14,242 nt of DNA, taken from positions 1 to 14,242 of the forward strand of contig JAHLLU010000018.1 of the NCBI GenBank assembly GCA_020444005.1, written 5' to 3'. Under the pieces are notes generated by a model. That model saw nothing but the letters and a program-made list of their open reading frames with translations, searched no databases and had not been told where the DNA came from. Both the position numbers and the translations under genes were made by a program. This DNA is from an archaeon (GTDB lineage: Archaea; Thermoproteota; Bathyarchaeia; TCS64). Shown here in pieces: positions 1 to 6,429 of this stretch (position 1 is its first letter; each line of letters starts with the position of its first letter).

Positions 1-396
1 GCTAGGCTCCACCACTTTAGGAGTGTTTGATCTAAAATAATCCTGAATCTCGTTAACCAGCGCTACGCAGGCCAGTTTACATTCTTCATCCTTCTCCGCC
101 TTCGCTATATACACCTCTATCTCATCAAAAACTCTGAAGAATAAATCAATAACCTCGCTGGGAATACTCACCCCGTTACGTGCAAGATCAAAAATATCCT
201 CCATCTGATGACTGACAGTAGACAAGTCATCAAACCCCATCATGGCGGATGAACTCTTAATCGTGTGAACAGACCTGAAAAGCTCATCAATATGACTCTT
301 ATCCTCAGGACTATTCTCATACGCCAACAAAGAATCATTTACAGTAGCCAGATGCTCCTTAACCTCAAGGAAAAACAAGTCACGGTACTCATTCAT
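1..396 (-). CDS. cheA: CheA chemotaxis histidine kinase, N-terminal part (truncated by window edge)
   Basis: Reading leftward from an ATG at 396, the frame is open to the window edge and encodes a histidine phosphotransfer (Hpt, P1) domain. It begins MNEYRDLFFLEVKEHL and contains HTIKSSSAMMG, with the phospho-accepting histidine at residue 44; this is the CheA P1 signature. CheA autophosphorylates under receptor control and passes phosphate to CheY and CheB. The dimerisation, kinase and CheW-like domains lie outside the window. The frame also stays open upstream to a TTG at 447, one base beyond the cheB stop and preceded by a GGTG ribosome-binding motif. That start would add 17 mostly acidic or small residues and fit translational coupling, so the true start is uncertain. 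It is the last visible gene of the leftward cheW-cheB-cheA operon. The family call is secure. Confidence 0.92.
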   Translation of the reverse strand, partial: MNEYRDLFFLEVKEHLATVNDSLLAYENSPEDKSHIDELFRSVHTIKSSSAMMGFDDLSTVSHQMEDIFDLARNGVSIPSEVIDLFFRVFDEIEVYIAKAEKDEECKLACVALVNEIQDYFRSNTPKVVEPS

Positions 397-448
397 GAGC
401 CCTAGCTCATCATCACCACTGACCTCAACATCCCCGCTACTAGCCAAA

Positions 449-1456
449 CTACCAACACCTACTAACTATCTCATCAGCGATCTTGTCAAGAGGAGCCACA
501 AGATCAACCACCTTAGCCCTGATAGCAGCCTTAGGCATACCAAAAATCACACATGTCCGCTCATCCTGCGCGATATTGAACCCTTTCTGTGCCCGTATCT
601 CCTTCATACCTAAAACTCCATCATCACCCATACCAGTCAAGATCACACCCACGGTTCTATCACCATACCTCTCAGCAGTTGAGACCATCATCTCATCAAC
701 AGTAGGTCTAAGATTGAACTTCGGAGGCCCCTTATGCAAATGAATCTTCTCGGTCTTTGTCACATTCATATGCCAATCTCCCGGTGCAAGAAGACAAAGC
801 CCCTCCTCTAATCGGTCACCCTCCTCAGCTTCCTTAACCTTAAACAAAGTATGTTTGTCCAAACGAGCGGCAAAATGCGTAGTAAAAGGACTAGGCATAT
901 GCTGTACAACAAGAGTTGGTGGAATATTCGCGGGAAGACCCGATAAAACCTCCACTAAAGCCTTGGGACCACCTGTTGATGCCCCAATAGCAACTATTTT
1001 GTCTGAAGAAGTTAGCGATGGTGCTTTCTTCTTTGATTTGATTCTTCTTTTTCTCGGAGGCTGGACCCTAACCCTTGAACTTACTTTAATTTTATCGATA
1101 AGCTGCTGTTTGATGACGTTTATCTTGGTTGCGGATGATGGTTTAGGAATATAATCGATAGCCCCCATATCGAGGGCATCCATAGTTATTTTGGCGCCTT
1201 CATGAGTAAGTGAGCTTAGCATAATTACTGGTAATGGTCTGCTTTTCATTATCTCTTGAAGCGTGGATATTCCATCCATTACCGGCATCTCAATATCCAA
1301 GGTAACAACAGACGGCTCTAAGACAGGAATAAGCTTCAAAGCCTCCCTACCGTTGGAGGCAGTACCGACTACCCTGATGTCTTTATCGGAGGATAATATA
1401 TCCCTGAGAACCGTTCTCATAAATATTGAATCATCTACGATAAGAACATCAATCAA
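449..1456 (-). CDS. cheB: CheB: receptor methylesterase/glutaminase with N-terminal receiver domain
   Basis: This 335-residue protein has full-length CheB architecture. The receiver domain (about 1-118) has the acidic pair D8-D9, phospho-acceptor D54 in VVTLDIEMPVMDG and the conserved lysine K105. A basic linker (about 125-148) leads to the CheB esterase domain. The esterase triad can be read as S160 (GASTGGP), H186 (VVQHMP) and D279 (TGMGDDG). CheB removes methyl groups from chemoreceptor glutamates and deamidates glutamines, opposing CheR; phosphorylation by CheA activates it. The start is a TTG at 1456, because no in-frame ATG gives the canonical receiver beginning and GGAG lies at 1467-1470, ten bases upstream. 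It sits between cheW and cheA in a compact leftward operon. The stop is TAG. Confidence 0.96.
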   Translation of the reverse strand: MIDVLIVDDSIFMRTVLRDILSSDKDIRVVGTASNGREALKLIPVLEPSVVTLDIEMPVMDGISTLQEIMKSRPLPVIMLSSLTHEGAKITMDALDMGAIDYIPKPSSATKINVIKQQLIDKIKVSSRVRVQPPRKRRIKSKKKAPSLTSSDKIVAIGASTGGPKALVEVLSGLPANIPPTLVVQHMPSPFTTHFAARLDKHTLFKVKEAEEGDRLEEGLCLLAPGDWHMNVTKTEKIHLHKGPPKFNLRPTVDEMMVSTAERYGDRTVGVILTGMGDDGVLGMKEIRAQKGFNIAQDERTCVIFGMPKAAIRAKVVDLVAPLDKIADEIVSRCW

Positions 1457-1502
1457 ATTCTATTTTCTCCAAACGGTTCTTATCACAAAACATCTCGATC
1501 AA

Positions 1503-1991
1503 TCAATTCATTATATTCGCGGTTTCAACCAAGTTAATCAAGGTCTCATCGTGTCGAGCAATTCCCTTAACATACGATGTGTTTGAAGCGTTTAACGCTG
1601 GATTATCTTCTATCATCTTTTTTGATATTTTCAATACCTCCAAAACAGAATCAACAAGAATCCCATTAATAGAAGCATCATCTACCAAGATAATCATCTT
1701 CAATCGATCATTGGAATACGATGTCCCCAAGTTGAACTTCTGCTTCAAATCAATAACAGGGATAACATCACCTCGAAGATCAATAACACCTCGAATATAA
1801 CTCGGTGAATTAGCCACAGCTGTGATAGCTATGTTTTCTATTACACTCTGAACCCTATTAACATCAACTCCAAAAAAAACATCATCTAAAGTAAATAATA
1901 CAATCTGTAATTCATCGTCAATACCAGAATCCTCGTTAATTTCCACTATACTAGCTGGAATATCTTTAGAAACAGGGTCTTCTAATGACAT
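1503..1991 (-). CDS. cheW: CheW: chemotaxis coupling (scaffold) protein
   Basis: The protein is about 162 residues, a single CheW-like domain that couples chemoreceptors to CheA. Family hallmarks include IVLFTLDDVFFGVDVNRVQSV near the start and RGVIDLRGDVIPVIDLKQKF in the middle, matching the consensus R-G-x-I-x-L-R-G-x-x-x-P-V-x-D-L. About 28 acidic residues precede the domain. The ATG at 1991 is preferred over an in-frame GTG at 2009: a TATA-like CTTTATGAT on this strand at 2026-2018 predicts transcription starting near 1997, which leaves a leader of only a few bases and places the GTG at or upstream of the start site. It is the first gene of the leftward operon, with 46 bases before cheB, and is divergent from cheY. 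Confidence 0.95.
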   Translation of the reverse strand: MSLEDPVSKDIPASIVEINEDSGIDDELQIVLFTLDDVFFGVDVNRVQSVIENIAITAVANSPSYIRGVIDLRGDVIPVIDLKQKFNLGTSYSNDRLKMIILVDDASINGILVDSVLEVLKISKKMIEDNPALNASNTSYVKGIARHDETLINLVETANIMN

Positions 1992-2017
1992 TTTCAAAGC
2001 AAAACTCACGAAAAAAT

Positions 2018-2097
2018 ATCATAAAGGTGAGTATGTGTCCAAGAAACACACGTAACCTAGGTGAGAAGTGTCCAAGTAAACACACATGTTTAAGATA
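2018..2097. promoter_or_regulatory. Divergent che promoter with two GTGT...ACAC operator-like repeats
   Basis: Between cheW and cheY lies an imperfect direct repeat. AGGTGAG is at 2025-2031 and 2059-2065, followed by GTGTCCAAG at 2035 and 2068, each ending in ACACAC. Copy one fits GTGT-N9-ACAC (2035-2051). Copy two is one base off that spacing (N8 or N10, 2068-2085). The GTGTCC blocks are 33 bp apart, about three helical turns. On the minus strand CTTTATGAT (2026-2018) follows the first copy by 8 bases and is the likely cheW TATA box. On the plus strand TTTAAGATA (2089-2097) follows the second copy and is the likely cheY TATA box, giving a nearly leaderless cheY transcript. Confidence 0.6.
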
Positions 2098-2125
2098 AGC
2101 TCACTTTATCGGGTTTAGAAAAAGT

Positions 2126-2494
2126 ATGCTAAACGTAATGGTATGCGACGATGCTATTTTTATGAGAAAATTCCTGAAAAAAGTAATCGAACAAAATGGA
2201 GACATGGTAATAGCAGAAGCAACCAACCCCGACGAAGCCATCGATTATTATATGCAACTCAAGCCAGACCTGATGCTCCTAGACATAATCATGCCAAGAG
2301 GAAAAAAAGCATCAGACGGAATCGAGGCACTGCGCGCAATAATATCGCAAGATCCAAAGGCAAAGGTTGTAATGTGCAGCTCCCTAGGACAAGAAAAACT
2401 AATTGAGGAAGCAAAAAGGATCGGGGCAGTAGATTTTATCGCAAAACCATTCCAACCCAATCAAATCACACAAGTCCTATCAAAATTTGCATGA
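2126..2494 (+). CDS. cheY: CheY: single-domain chemotaxis response regulator with an enlarged active-site loop
   Basis: The 122-residue stand-alone receiver has acidic residues D8-D9, phospho-acceptor D53 (LMLLDIIMP), switch serine S85 (VVMCSS) and lysine K107 (AKPF). In archaea phospho-CheY acts on the archaellum motor through the CheF adaptor, which is not in this window. Just after the phosphorylation site the sequence is DIIMPRGKKASDG rather than the usual D-x-x-M-P-x-x-D-G, a loop insertion of about four residues with two lysines. It is the first gene of the rightward operon, with a TATA-like box about 30 bases upstream and almost no leader. Its TGA stop is 19 bases before the preferred cheD start. 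The neighbouring che genes support CheY over a generic receiver. Confidence 0.93.
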   Translation: MLNVMVCDDAIFMRKFLKKVIEQNGDMVIAEATNPDEAIDYYMQLKPDLMLLDIIMPRGKKASDGIEALRAIISQDPKAKVVMCSSLGQEKLIEEAKRIGAVDFIAKPFQPNQITQVLSKFA

Positions 2495-2513
2495 CCCTCT
2501 GAGAGTAAAAAAA

Positions 2514-3005
2514 TTGCAGGTTCAAAACATCGAGAAAAAAAGAGTTGATATGGGTGAGATAGTTGTGACCAATAAACCAGTAAGATTAGTTACAACCGTC
2601 GGATCATGTATCGCCGCCTGCATTTATGATAGTAATAAACGATATGGTGGTATGGCACACATTGTTCTGCCACAGCATAGGAAAGAAAACTATCAAGAGT
2701 TCAAAGGAAAATTCGCGAATATTGCTATCCCGGCGTTAGTGGTTCAGATGCTATCAATGGGATCAAGTAAGAATAATTTAACAGCAAAAATAGCTGGTGG
2801 CTCCAATATGTTCCCAAACATAGAGAGAAATGTTCTGAACATAGGACAAGAAAACACAAACGCGGTCCTTGCGTGTCTAAGAAGCGAAGGATTTTACACA
2901 ATATCACAAGACATCGGTGGAGTAAAAGGAAGAAAAGTCGAGTTTGATGTAACCACCGGGTGCATGCTTATAGAAAGATTAAACGGGAAAAGAGTCGAGC
3001 TTTGA
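2514..3005 (+). CDS. cheD: CheD: chemoreceptor glutamine deamidase
   Basis: This CheD-family protein deamidates receptor glutamines and, with CheC, tunes adaptation. From the chosen start the catalytic cysteine is C32 in VTTVGSCIAACIYD and the catalytic histidine is H49 in GGMAHIVLP. The segment before the cysteine is TTVGSC; the family usually has one more residue there (T-x-G-L-G-S-C or T-T-L-L-G-S-C). The start is unclear. A TTG at 2487 overlaps the cheY stop, the TTG at 2514 has GAGAG eight bases upstream, and an ATG at 2550 also follows a GAG. I prefer 2514 because it keeps the first strand, KKRVDMGEI, that aligns with other CheD starts. It is second in cheY-D-C-R, ten bases before cheC. 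Confidence 0.93.
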   Translation: MQVQNIEKKRVDMGEIVVTNKPVRLVTTVGSCIAACIYDSNKRYGGMAHIVLPQHRKENYQEFKGKFANIAIPALVVQMLSMGSSKNNLTAKIAGGSNMFPNIERNVLNIGQENTNAVLACLRSEGFYTISQDIGGVKGRKVEFDVTTGCMLIERLNGKRVEL

Positions 3006-3015
3006 GGAGATTATT

Positions 3016-3636
3016 ATGAGAAGTGAAAAAATATATGAAAAACAAACCGCTGAACATAACTTAAACACACTACTACATAATCTAGGTCGTAGTGGTGCAG
3101 ATGACGCTGCAAAAGCTCTCTCTGGGATGATCTTTAAAGACATAACAATCAACGTTTCAAGAGTACACATGGTATCTCCAATAGAGATGCCTCACCTCTT
3201 AGAATCACATGAACTTCAAACCGTCGTAATAATCGAACAACTCTCACAAGACCTCGACTGTGACCTATTACTAATATTCAGTATAGAAGAGTCAGAAAAT
3301 CTCGTAAAACTATTCCTTGAGGCAATGGGGATGGATGGAATCACCGAAGAAGAAGTCATGCAAGAAATAGGAAATATTCTACTTGGAAACTTCTTGAATG
3401 CGTTTTCAAATCAACTGCAGTTATTACTTAAACCGACACCTCCAAGACATTATGTTGATTATTTCAACGCAATAATAGAAAGTTATGTTACAAGACTATT
3501 ATACGAGGAAAAAAACGCTACACTATTTGATACAAGTCTAAGGTGTGCCGGAGTAAACATAAAAGGATTAATCTTGATGTTTATAGGTGAAGACTTTAAA
3601 GAAAAAATCATTTTATCGAACCAAGTGAAGACCTAG
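3016..3636 (+). CDS. cheC: CheC-family CheY-P phosphatase with only one intact active-site motif
   Basis: The 206-residue protein has the CheC fold pattern of two pseudo-symmetric halves. The second half keeps the E-x-x-N signature of the CheC/FliY/CheX phosphatases: E117 and N120 in EEVMQEIGNILLGN. The equivalent first-half motif, normally E-I-G-N-x-G-A-G-N-A-A, reads NLGRSGADDAAKALS here, so the glutamate and asparagine are replaced by N22 and R25. Any CheY-P hydrolysis would therefore use a single site. CheC also binds CheD and regulates its deamidase activity, and cheD lies directly upstream. A strong GAGGAG ribosome-binding site precedes the ATG at 3016. The stop is TAG, 17 bases before cheR. 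Confidence 0.93.
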   Translation: MRSEKIYEKQTAEHNLNTLLHNLGRSGADDAAKALSGMIFKDITINVSRVHMVSPIEMPHLLESHELQTVVIIEQLSQDLDCDLLLIFSIEESENLVKLFLEAMGMDGITEEEVMQEIGNILLGNFLNAFSNQLQLLLKPTPPRHYVDYFNAIIESYVTRLLYEEKNATLFDTSLRCAGVNIKGLILMFIGEDFKEKIILSNQVKT

Positions 3637-3653
3637 AAGAAACGAGGAATTAA

Positions 3654-4499
3654 ATGAGTCAAACATTCAATAACTATAGATTAGGAAACGTAACCCAATC
3701 AGATATTCCGAAAAATGAATACTATGAAATACTAGATCTATTAAAAAATAAGAAAAAACTAGATATATATGGTTTTAGGGACAAATTCTTAAAAAGAAGA
3801 ATTAAATTAAAAATGAATGAGAAAAAAATAACAAACTATAAAGATTTTATAAAACTCCTAAAACAAGACGATAACGAAATTGATAAACTATTTCACTTCA
3901 TAACAGTAAACTACACCAGTTTCTATAGAGATGGAGATGTTTACGACCACTTCTACCAAGAAATATTACCAAAAATATTCATTAGCAGAAAACCCATCAA
4001 AGTATTAAGCGCAGGATGCTCTTCAGGAGAAGAGCCATACACGCTCTCAATGTTACTCAATGAGTATAATGAAAGAAAGAACTGTAAAGTAAATTTCAGA
4101 GTAGAAGCACTTGATGTAGATAGTGAAGTAATTCGTAAAGCACAAAAAGGGGAATATAATAAGGAATCTTTCAAAGAGCTTGATAAAAAATATATAAAAA
4201 AATACTTCACAGACGTAAATGATAAATACATAGTAAAAAGCGAATTGAAACGATGCATAACTTTCAGATTACATGACATCAATAAACCGATAAAAGATAA
4301 CTATTATGACGTCATTTTCTGTAGAAACGTGTTTATTTATTTTACAAATGAATCAAAAGAAAAAGCACTTACTAATTTCTATAACGCGTTAAAAGAAAAT
4401 GCGTACTTGATAATCGGTAAAACAGAAATGATGCCAATATCGTTTAACAACAAATATCACTGCGTCTCCAACAAGAAGAAAATATACCAGAAAAAATAA
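3654..4499 (+). CDS. cheR: CheR: chemoreceptor glutamate methyltransferase
   Basis: The 281-residue enzyme transfers a methyl group from S-adenosylmethionine to receptor glutamates. The small N-terminal CheR domain spans about 20-95 and ends with the conserved NYTSFYRD (86-93). The Rossmann-like catalytic domain has SAM motif I, VLSAGCSSGEEPY (117-129), acidic D154 and D156 in ALDVDSEV for ribose binding, and the late motif FCRNVFIYF (222-230). There is no tetratricopeptide extension. AGGA lies just upstream of the ATG. It ends the rightward operon and is convergent with arlF, with only two bases between stop codons. The gene is clearly richer in A/T, lysine and asparagine than cheB or cheA, which may reflect a different history or weak selection on codon use. 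Confidence 0.96.
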   Translation: MSQTFNNYRLGNVTQSDIPKNEYYEILDLLKNKKKLDIYGFRDKFLKRRIKLKMNEKKITNYKDFIKLLKQDDNEIDKLFHFITVNYTSFYRDGDVYDHFYQEILPKIFISRKPIKVLSAGCSSGEEPYTLSMLLNEYNERKNCKVNFRVEALDVDSEVIRKAQKGEYNKESFKELDKKYIKKYFTDVNDKYIVKSELKRCITFRLHDINKPIKDNYYDVIFCRNVFIYFTNESKEKALTNFYNALKENAYLIIGKTEMMPISFNNKYHCVSNKKKIYQKK

Positions 4500-4501
4500 T
4501 C

Positions 4502-5041
4502 TTATACCAAGTATAAAATTGTCTTACCATAAGGTAGCACAATTTTGATGTAATAATACTCGATAGCTGAATCCTCATATACACATGTAATCTCAATAGA
4601 CTCCCCAGAGTCCCAGATACCATGAATATCCCCCATCAAACGAATAGGGTTCAGATAATCCCCCACATTACCGTTAGTATAAACACCAGAAACATTCCAA
4701 AAACTTGAGATGCTCCCATCTTGATCATAAGGAAGCCAGAGTACCTTATCACCAGAGGCTGTACGATATGCAAGTATAATATCGATTGTATCTAAGTCCC
4801 GTACCAGGATACTGGTTTCCCCTGTGTTAGTTATATTCACTTCGAGTGAATTTGAACTGGTATTAACCCACGAATCAAGGGTACAATCTTCTGCCACGCG
4901 AGTATACTCTGTTTCCATATACTCTGACAGAGGTTCTGTTGTTGACCGCATCAAGTCAAGATTGATAGAAACCAAATAAGCAGACCCAGTCAAGATGAGA
5001 AGCGTAATGAAAGCAGCTGAAACTGAACTAGAAAGCCCCAT
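4502..5041 (-). CDS. arlF: ArlF (FlaF): archaellum stator protein
   Basis: The 179-residue protein has a short N-terminus (MGLSSSVSAAF) leading straight into one transmembrane helix (about 8-27) and then an extracytoplasmic beta-rich domain. This is the FlaF/ArlF layout. ArlF binds the S-layer and, with ArlG, anchors the archaellum motor. The domain shows the typical LEVNITNTGETSILVRDLDTIDI stretch (split here: LEVNITNTGE, then TSILVRDLDT) and several NxS/T sequons. The ATG at 5041 is preceded by GGTGATC, a close match to the archaeal anti-Shine-Dalgarno complement, which overlaps the arlG stop, so the two are coupled. Assignment relative to ArlG rests on the N-terminus and gene order G-F, as in crenarchaeal and haloarchaeal clusters. 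No arlH, arlI or arlJ follows. Confidence 0.8.
   Translation of the reverse strand: MGLSSSVSAAFITLLILTGSAYLVSINLDLMRSTTEPLSEYMETEYTRVAEDCTLDSWVNTSSNSLEVNITNTGETSILVRDLDTIDIILAYRTASGDKVLWLPYDQDGSISSFWNVSGVYTNGNVGDYLNPIRLMGDIHGIWDSGESIEITCVYEDSAIEYYYIKIVLPYGKTILYLV
4515..4546. terminator. Hairpin at the cheR/arlF convergent end, possible bidirectional terminator
   Basis: The arms AAAATTGTCTTACC (4515-4528) and GGTAGCACAATTTT (4533-4546) pair at 12 of 14 positions around an ATAA loop. A second, smaller inverted repeat, TTATAC-CAA-GTATAA, abuts it at 4502-4516. Both fall in the last codons of arlF. On the minus strand they are followed by a T-rich run (complement of 4490-4500), and on the plus strand they come just after the cheR stop. 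Position and shape suggest transcript end formation for both convergent operons. The paired bases also encode the ArlF C-terminus, so coding constraint is an alternative. Confidence 0.4.
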
Positions 5042-5045
5042 AAGA

Positions 5046-5522
5046 TCACCCTATGCTAAAGTAATCATCATCCTTGACGCCATTATGAGTAGTAAAGGAA
5101 ACAAAATAATCTCCATCCGTAACAGGGTTCTCTAGAGTCAACAAGATCTCTAAGGTACTCTGAGGCGTCCATCTAGTAGCAGAGTCACCAAGAATAGTGT
5201 AGGTCCATCCAAATCCTGATGCTTGATATTGGTATATCTGAAATTCATCTAACTTACCAAAATAGAGATCGGCTTGTTCGATCTCGATTTCATGAATCGA
5301 GGTACTACCAACGTTTTTTACCCAAATTTTAAACTGCGTATCAGAAGTATTCACAGCATGAACAATTTTTATCGATGTCTTAATAGTATCACCGATCTCC
5401 TTTGTCGATGTCAGGGTACTACTCTGAATATCATTTATACCATTAATCAACGTAAACGATATCATAGAAGCAGCAACTACAACTGCAACTAGAATAATGC
5501 CCTCCGATACTACTGATGACAC
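5046..5522 (-). CDS. arlG: ArlG (FlaG): archaellum stator protein
   Basis: The 158-residue protein has a transmembrane helix at about 7-28 (EGIILVAVVVAASMISFTLI) followed by a beta-sandwich extracytoplasmic domain. The middle, FKIWVKNVGSTSIHEIEIEQ, followed by the DLYFG and FQIY elements and a C-terminal DGDYFVSFTTHNGVKDD, matches the archaellum FlaG/ArlG family. ArlG is known to cap or polymerise with ArlF and link the motor to the cell envelope. The start is a GTG at 5522. A TATA-like TTAATATACT lies on the minus strand at 5550-5541, about 25 bases upstream, so the transcript is probably leaderless from this GTG. It is first in the two-gene arlG-arlF operon, divergent from the small gene at 5732. 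Confidence 0.82.
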   Translation of the reverse strand: MSSVVSEGIILVAVVVAASMISFTLINGINDIQSSTLTSTKEIGDTIKTSIKIVHAVNTSDTQFKIWVKNVGSTSIHEIEIEQADLYFGKLDEFQIYQYQASGFGWTYTILGDSATRWTPQSTLEILLTLENPVTDGDYFVSFTTHNGVKDDDYFSIG

Positions 5523-5540
5523 GTAGCTTTCATCAAGGTT

Positions 5541-5550
5541 AGTATATTAA
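5541..5550 (-). promoter_or_regulatory. TATA box of arlG-arlF
   Basis: TTAATATACT on the minus strand is centred about 24-25 bases upstream of the arlG GTG start, the normal archaeal TATA-to-start distance. This implies a leaderless message. The GTGT-N9-ACAC element seen at other motility promoters is absent here. Confidence 0.45.
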
Positions 5551-5731
5551 GAATTGTTGAGCAGAATCTATGATTCATAATACCATCAATAGTTACAGAA
5601 CAAGACTAAACAAAACCCAGAACCCTAAAAAACTCACTCAACCCCGTAGATGTAATAGCATATTCCATCAGCCTGTTTTGTCATACTTACGCACACGCAC
5701 CCATTTATCGAAATCTAACCATGCTATCGAC

Positions 5732-5959
5732 ATGGAGAATCGAATACTTCCAAAGGTCTTCCCATATGAATCTTATTGCTGTTGCCTAGAATGCCAATTC
5801 CTAAACCAACCAAACCCCGAAGAATCAATATTTCTCTGCCTTAGAACACTGGAAACTATAGAGCATGAGATAGATATAGAAATCGACTGCGAAGGATATG
5901 AGGAAATATCATCCTTCTGGGAACCAATATACCTAGATAATCTACAAACATATGTATAA
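5732..5959 (+). CDS. Small cysteine-containing hypothetical protein (75 residues)
   Basis: I do not recognise this protein. From the ATG at 5732 it starts MENRILPKVFPYESY and has a cysteine cluster CCCLEC near residues 16-21, two further cysteines at about 36 and 53, and an acidic, hydrophobic second half (HEIDIEIDCEGYEEI). The frame is open further upstream to 5570, but those codons look unlike protein (rich in Asn, Thr, Arg, with no hydrophobic core). A TATA-like TTTATCGA about 26 bases before 5732 supports a leaderless start there. The cysteines could bind metal or form disulfides, but spacing is not that of a standard zinc ribbon. It lies alone between the divergent arlG and the CBS gene. 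It may also be a chance ORF. Confidence 0.45.
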   Translation: MENRILPKVFPYESYCCCLECQFLNQPNPEESIFLCLRTLETIEHEIDIEIDCEGYEEISSFWEPIYLDNLQTYV

Positions 5960-6012
5960 CAAGTCCTATCAATGGACTCTCTTTTTCCAATAAAATAAAA
6001 CTAAAAAAGAAA

Positions 6013-6429
6013 TTAAGTAGTAGAAAGTATCTCAGGACTAACAAGAACCCCAGTTTTACCGTTCTTCCGTTTTAGAATATCATATATGTTAATTGAACCA
6101 ACCAACTCACTATCCACAACAGGAATAGTACTTTGCTTATGTTCCATCATGATAGCGAGAACATCATCCAAACTAGTATTCGGCCTTGCAAAAACAGCAT
6201 CATGGTCAGCTATCTCGATAATCGGCACATTATCGGAATGACTCCCCAAGGAATCAGCGAACTTAAGAATAGTAACCAAATCAACAGTACCAAGAATATC
6301 CTTACCATCAGATATAACAACCAAGTCATCGCCTGACTCAACAATCTTAGAAACCGTATTCGAAATCATAGTCTCCGAATCAACTACCAACGGATTCTTC
6401 CTCATAGCGTGTTTAGTCTTTAAAATCAT
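6013..6429 (-). CDS. Two-CBS-domain protein, operonic with TFB
   Basis: The 138-residue protein is a tandem pair of CBS motifs (about 8-63 and 75-128) with no attached enzymatic or membrane domain. Recognisable elements are PLVVDSETMISNTVSKI, DDLVVISDGKDILGTVDLVTIL, TSLDDVLAIMMEHKQSTIPV and ELVGSINIYDIL. CBS pairs usually bind adenine nucleotides or similar ligands and act as regulatory modules. Its ATG overlaps the TFB stop as ATGA (6426-6429), which implies one message and translational coupling. The shared operon suggests that it modulates TFB or senses energy state for the same regulon. That is inference; stand-alone archaeal CBS proteins have many partners. Confidence 0.88.
   Translation of the reverse strand: MILKTKHAMRKNPLVVDSETMISNTVSKIVESGDDLVVISDGKDILGTVDLVTILKFADSLGSHSDNVPIIEIADHDAVFARPNTSLDDVLAIMMEHKQSTIPVVDSELVGSINIYDILKRKNGKTGVLVSPEILSTT

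Noticed and set aside
395..1154. Several plus-strand frames in the cheA-cheB region
   Set aside because: All are antisense to well-supported che genes and show no family signature.
5570..5731. Upstream extension of the small gene at 5732 to give 129 residues
   Set aside because: The extra 54 codons have no hydrophobic pattern, and the TATA-like element fits the inner ATG.
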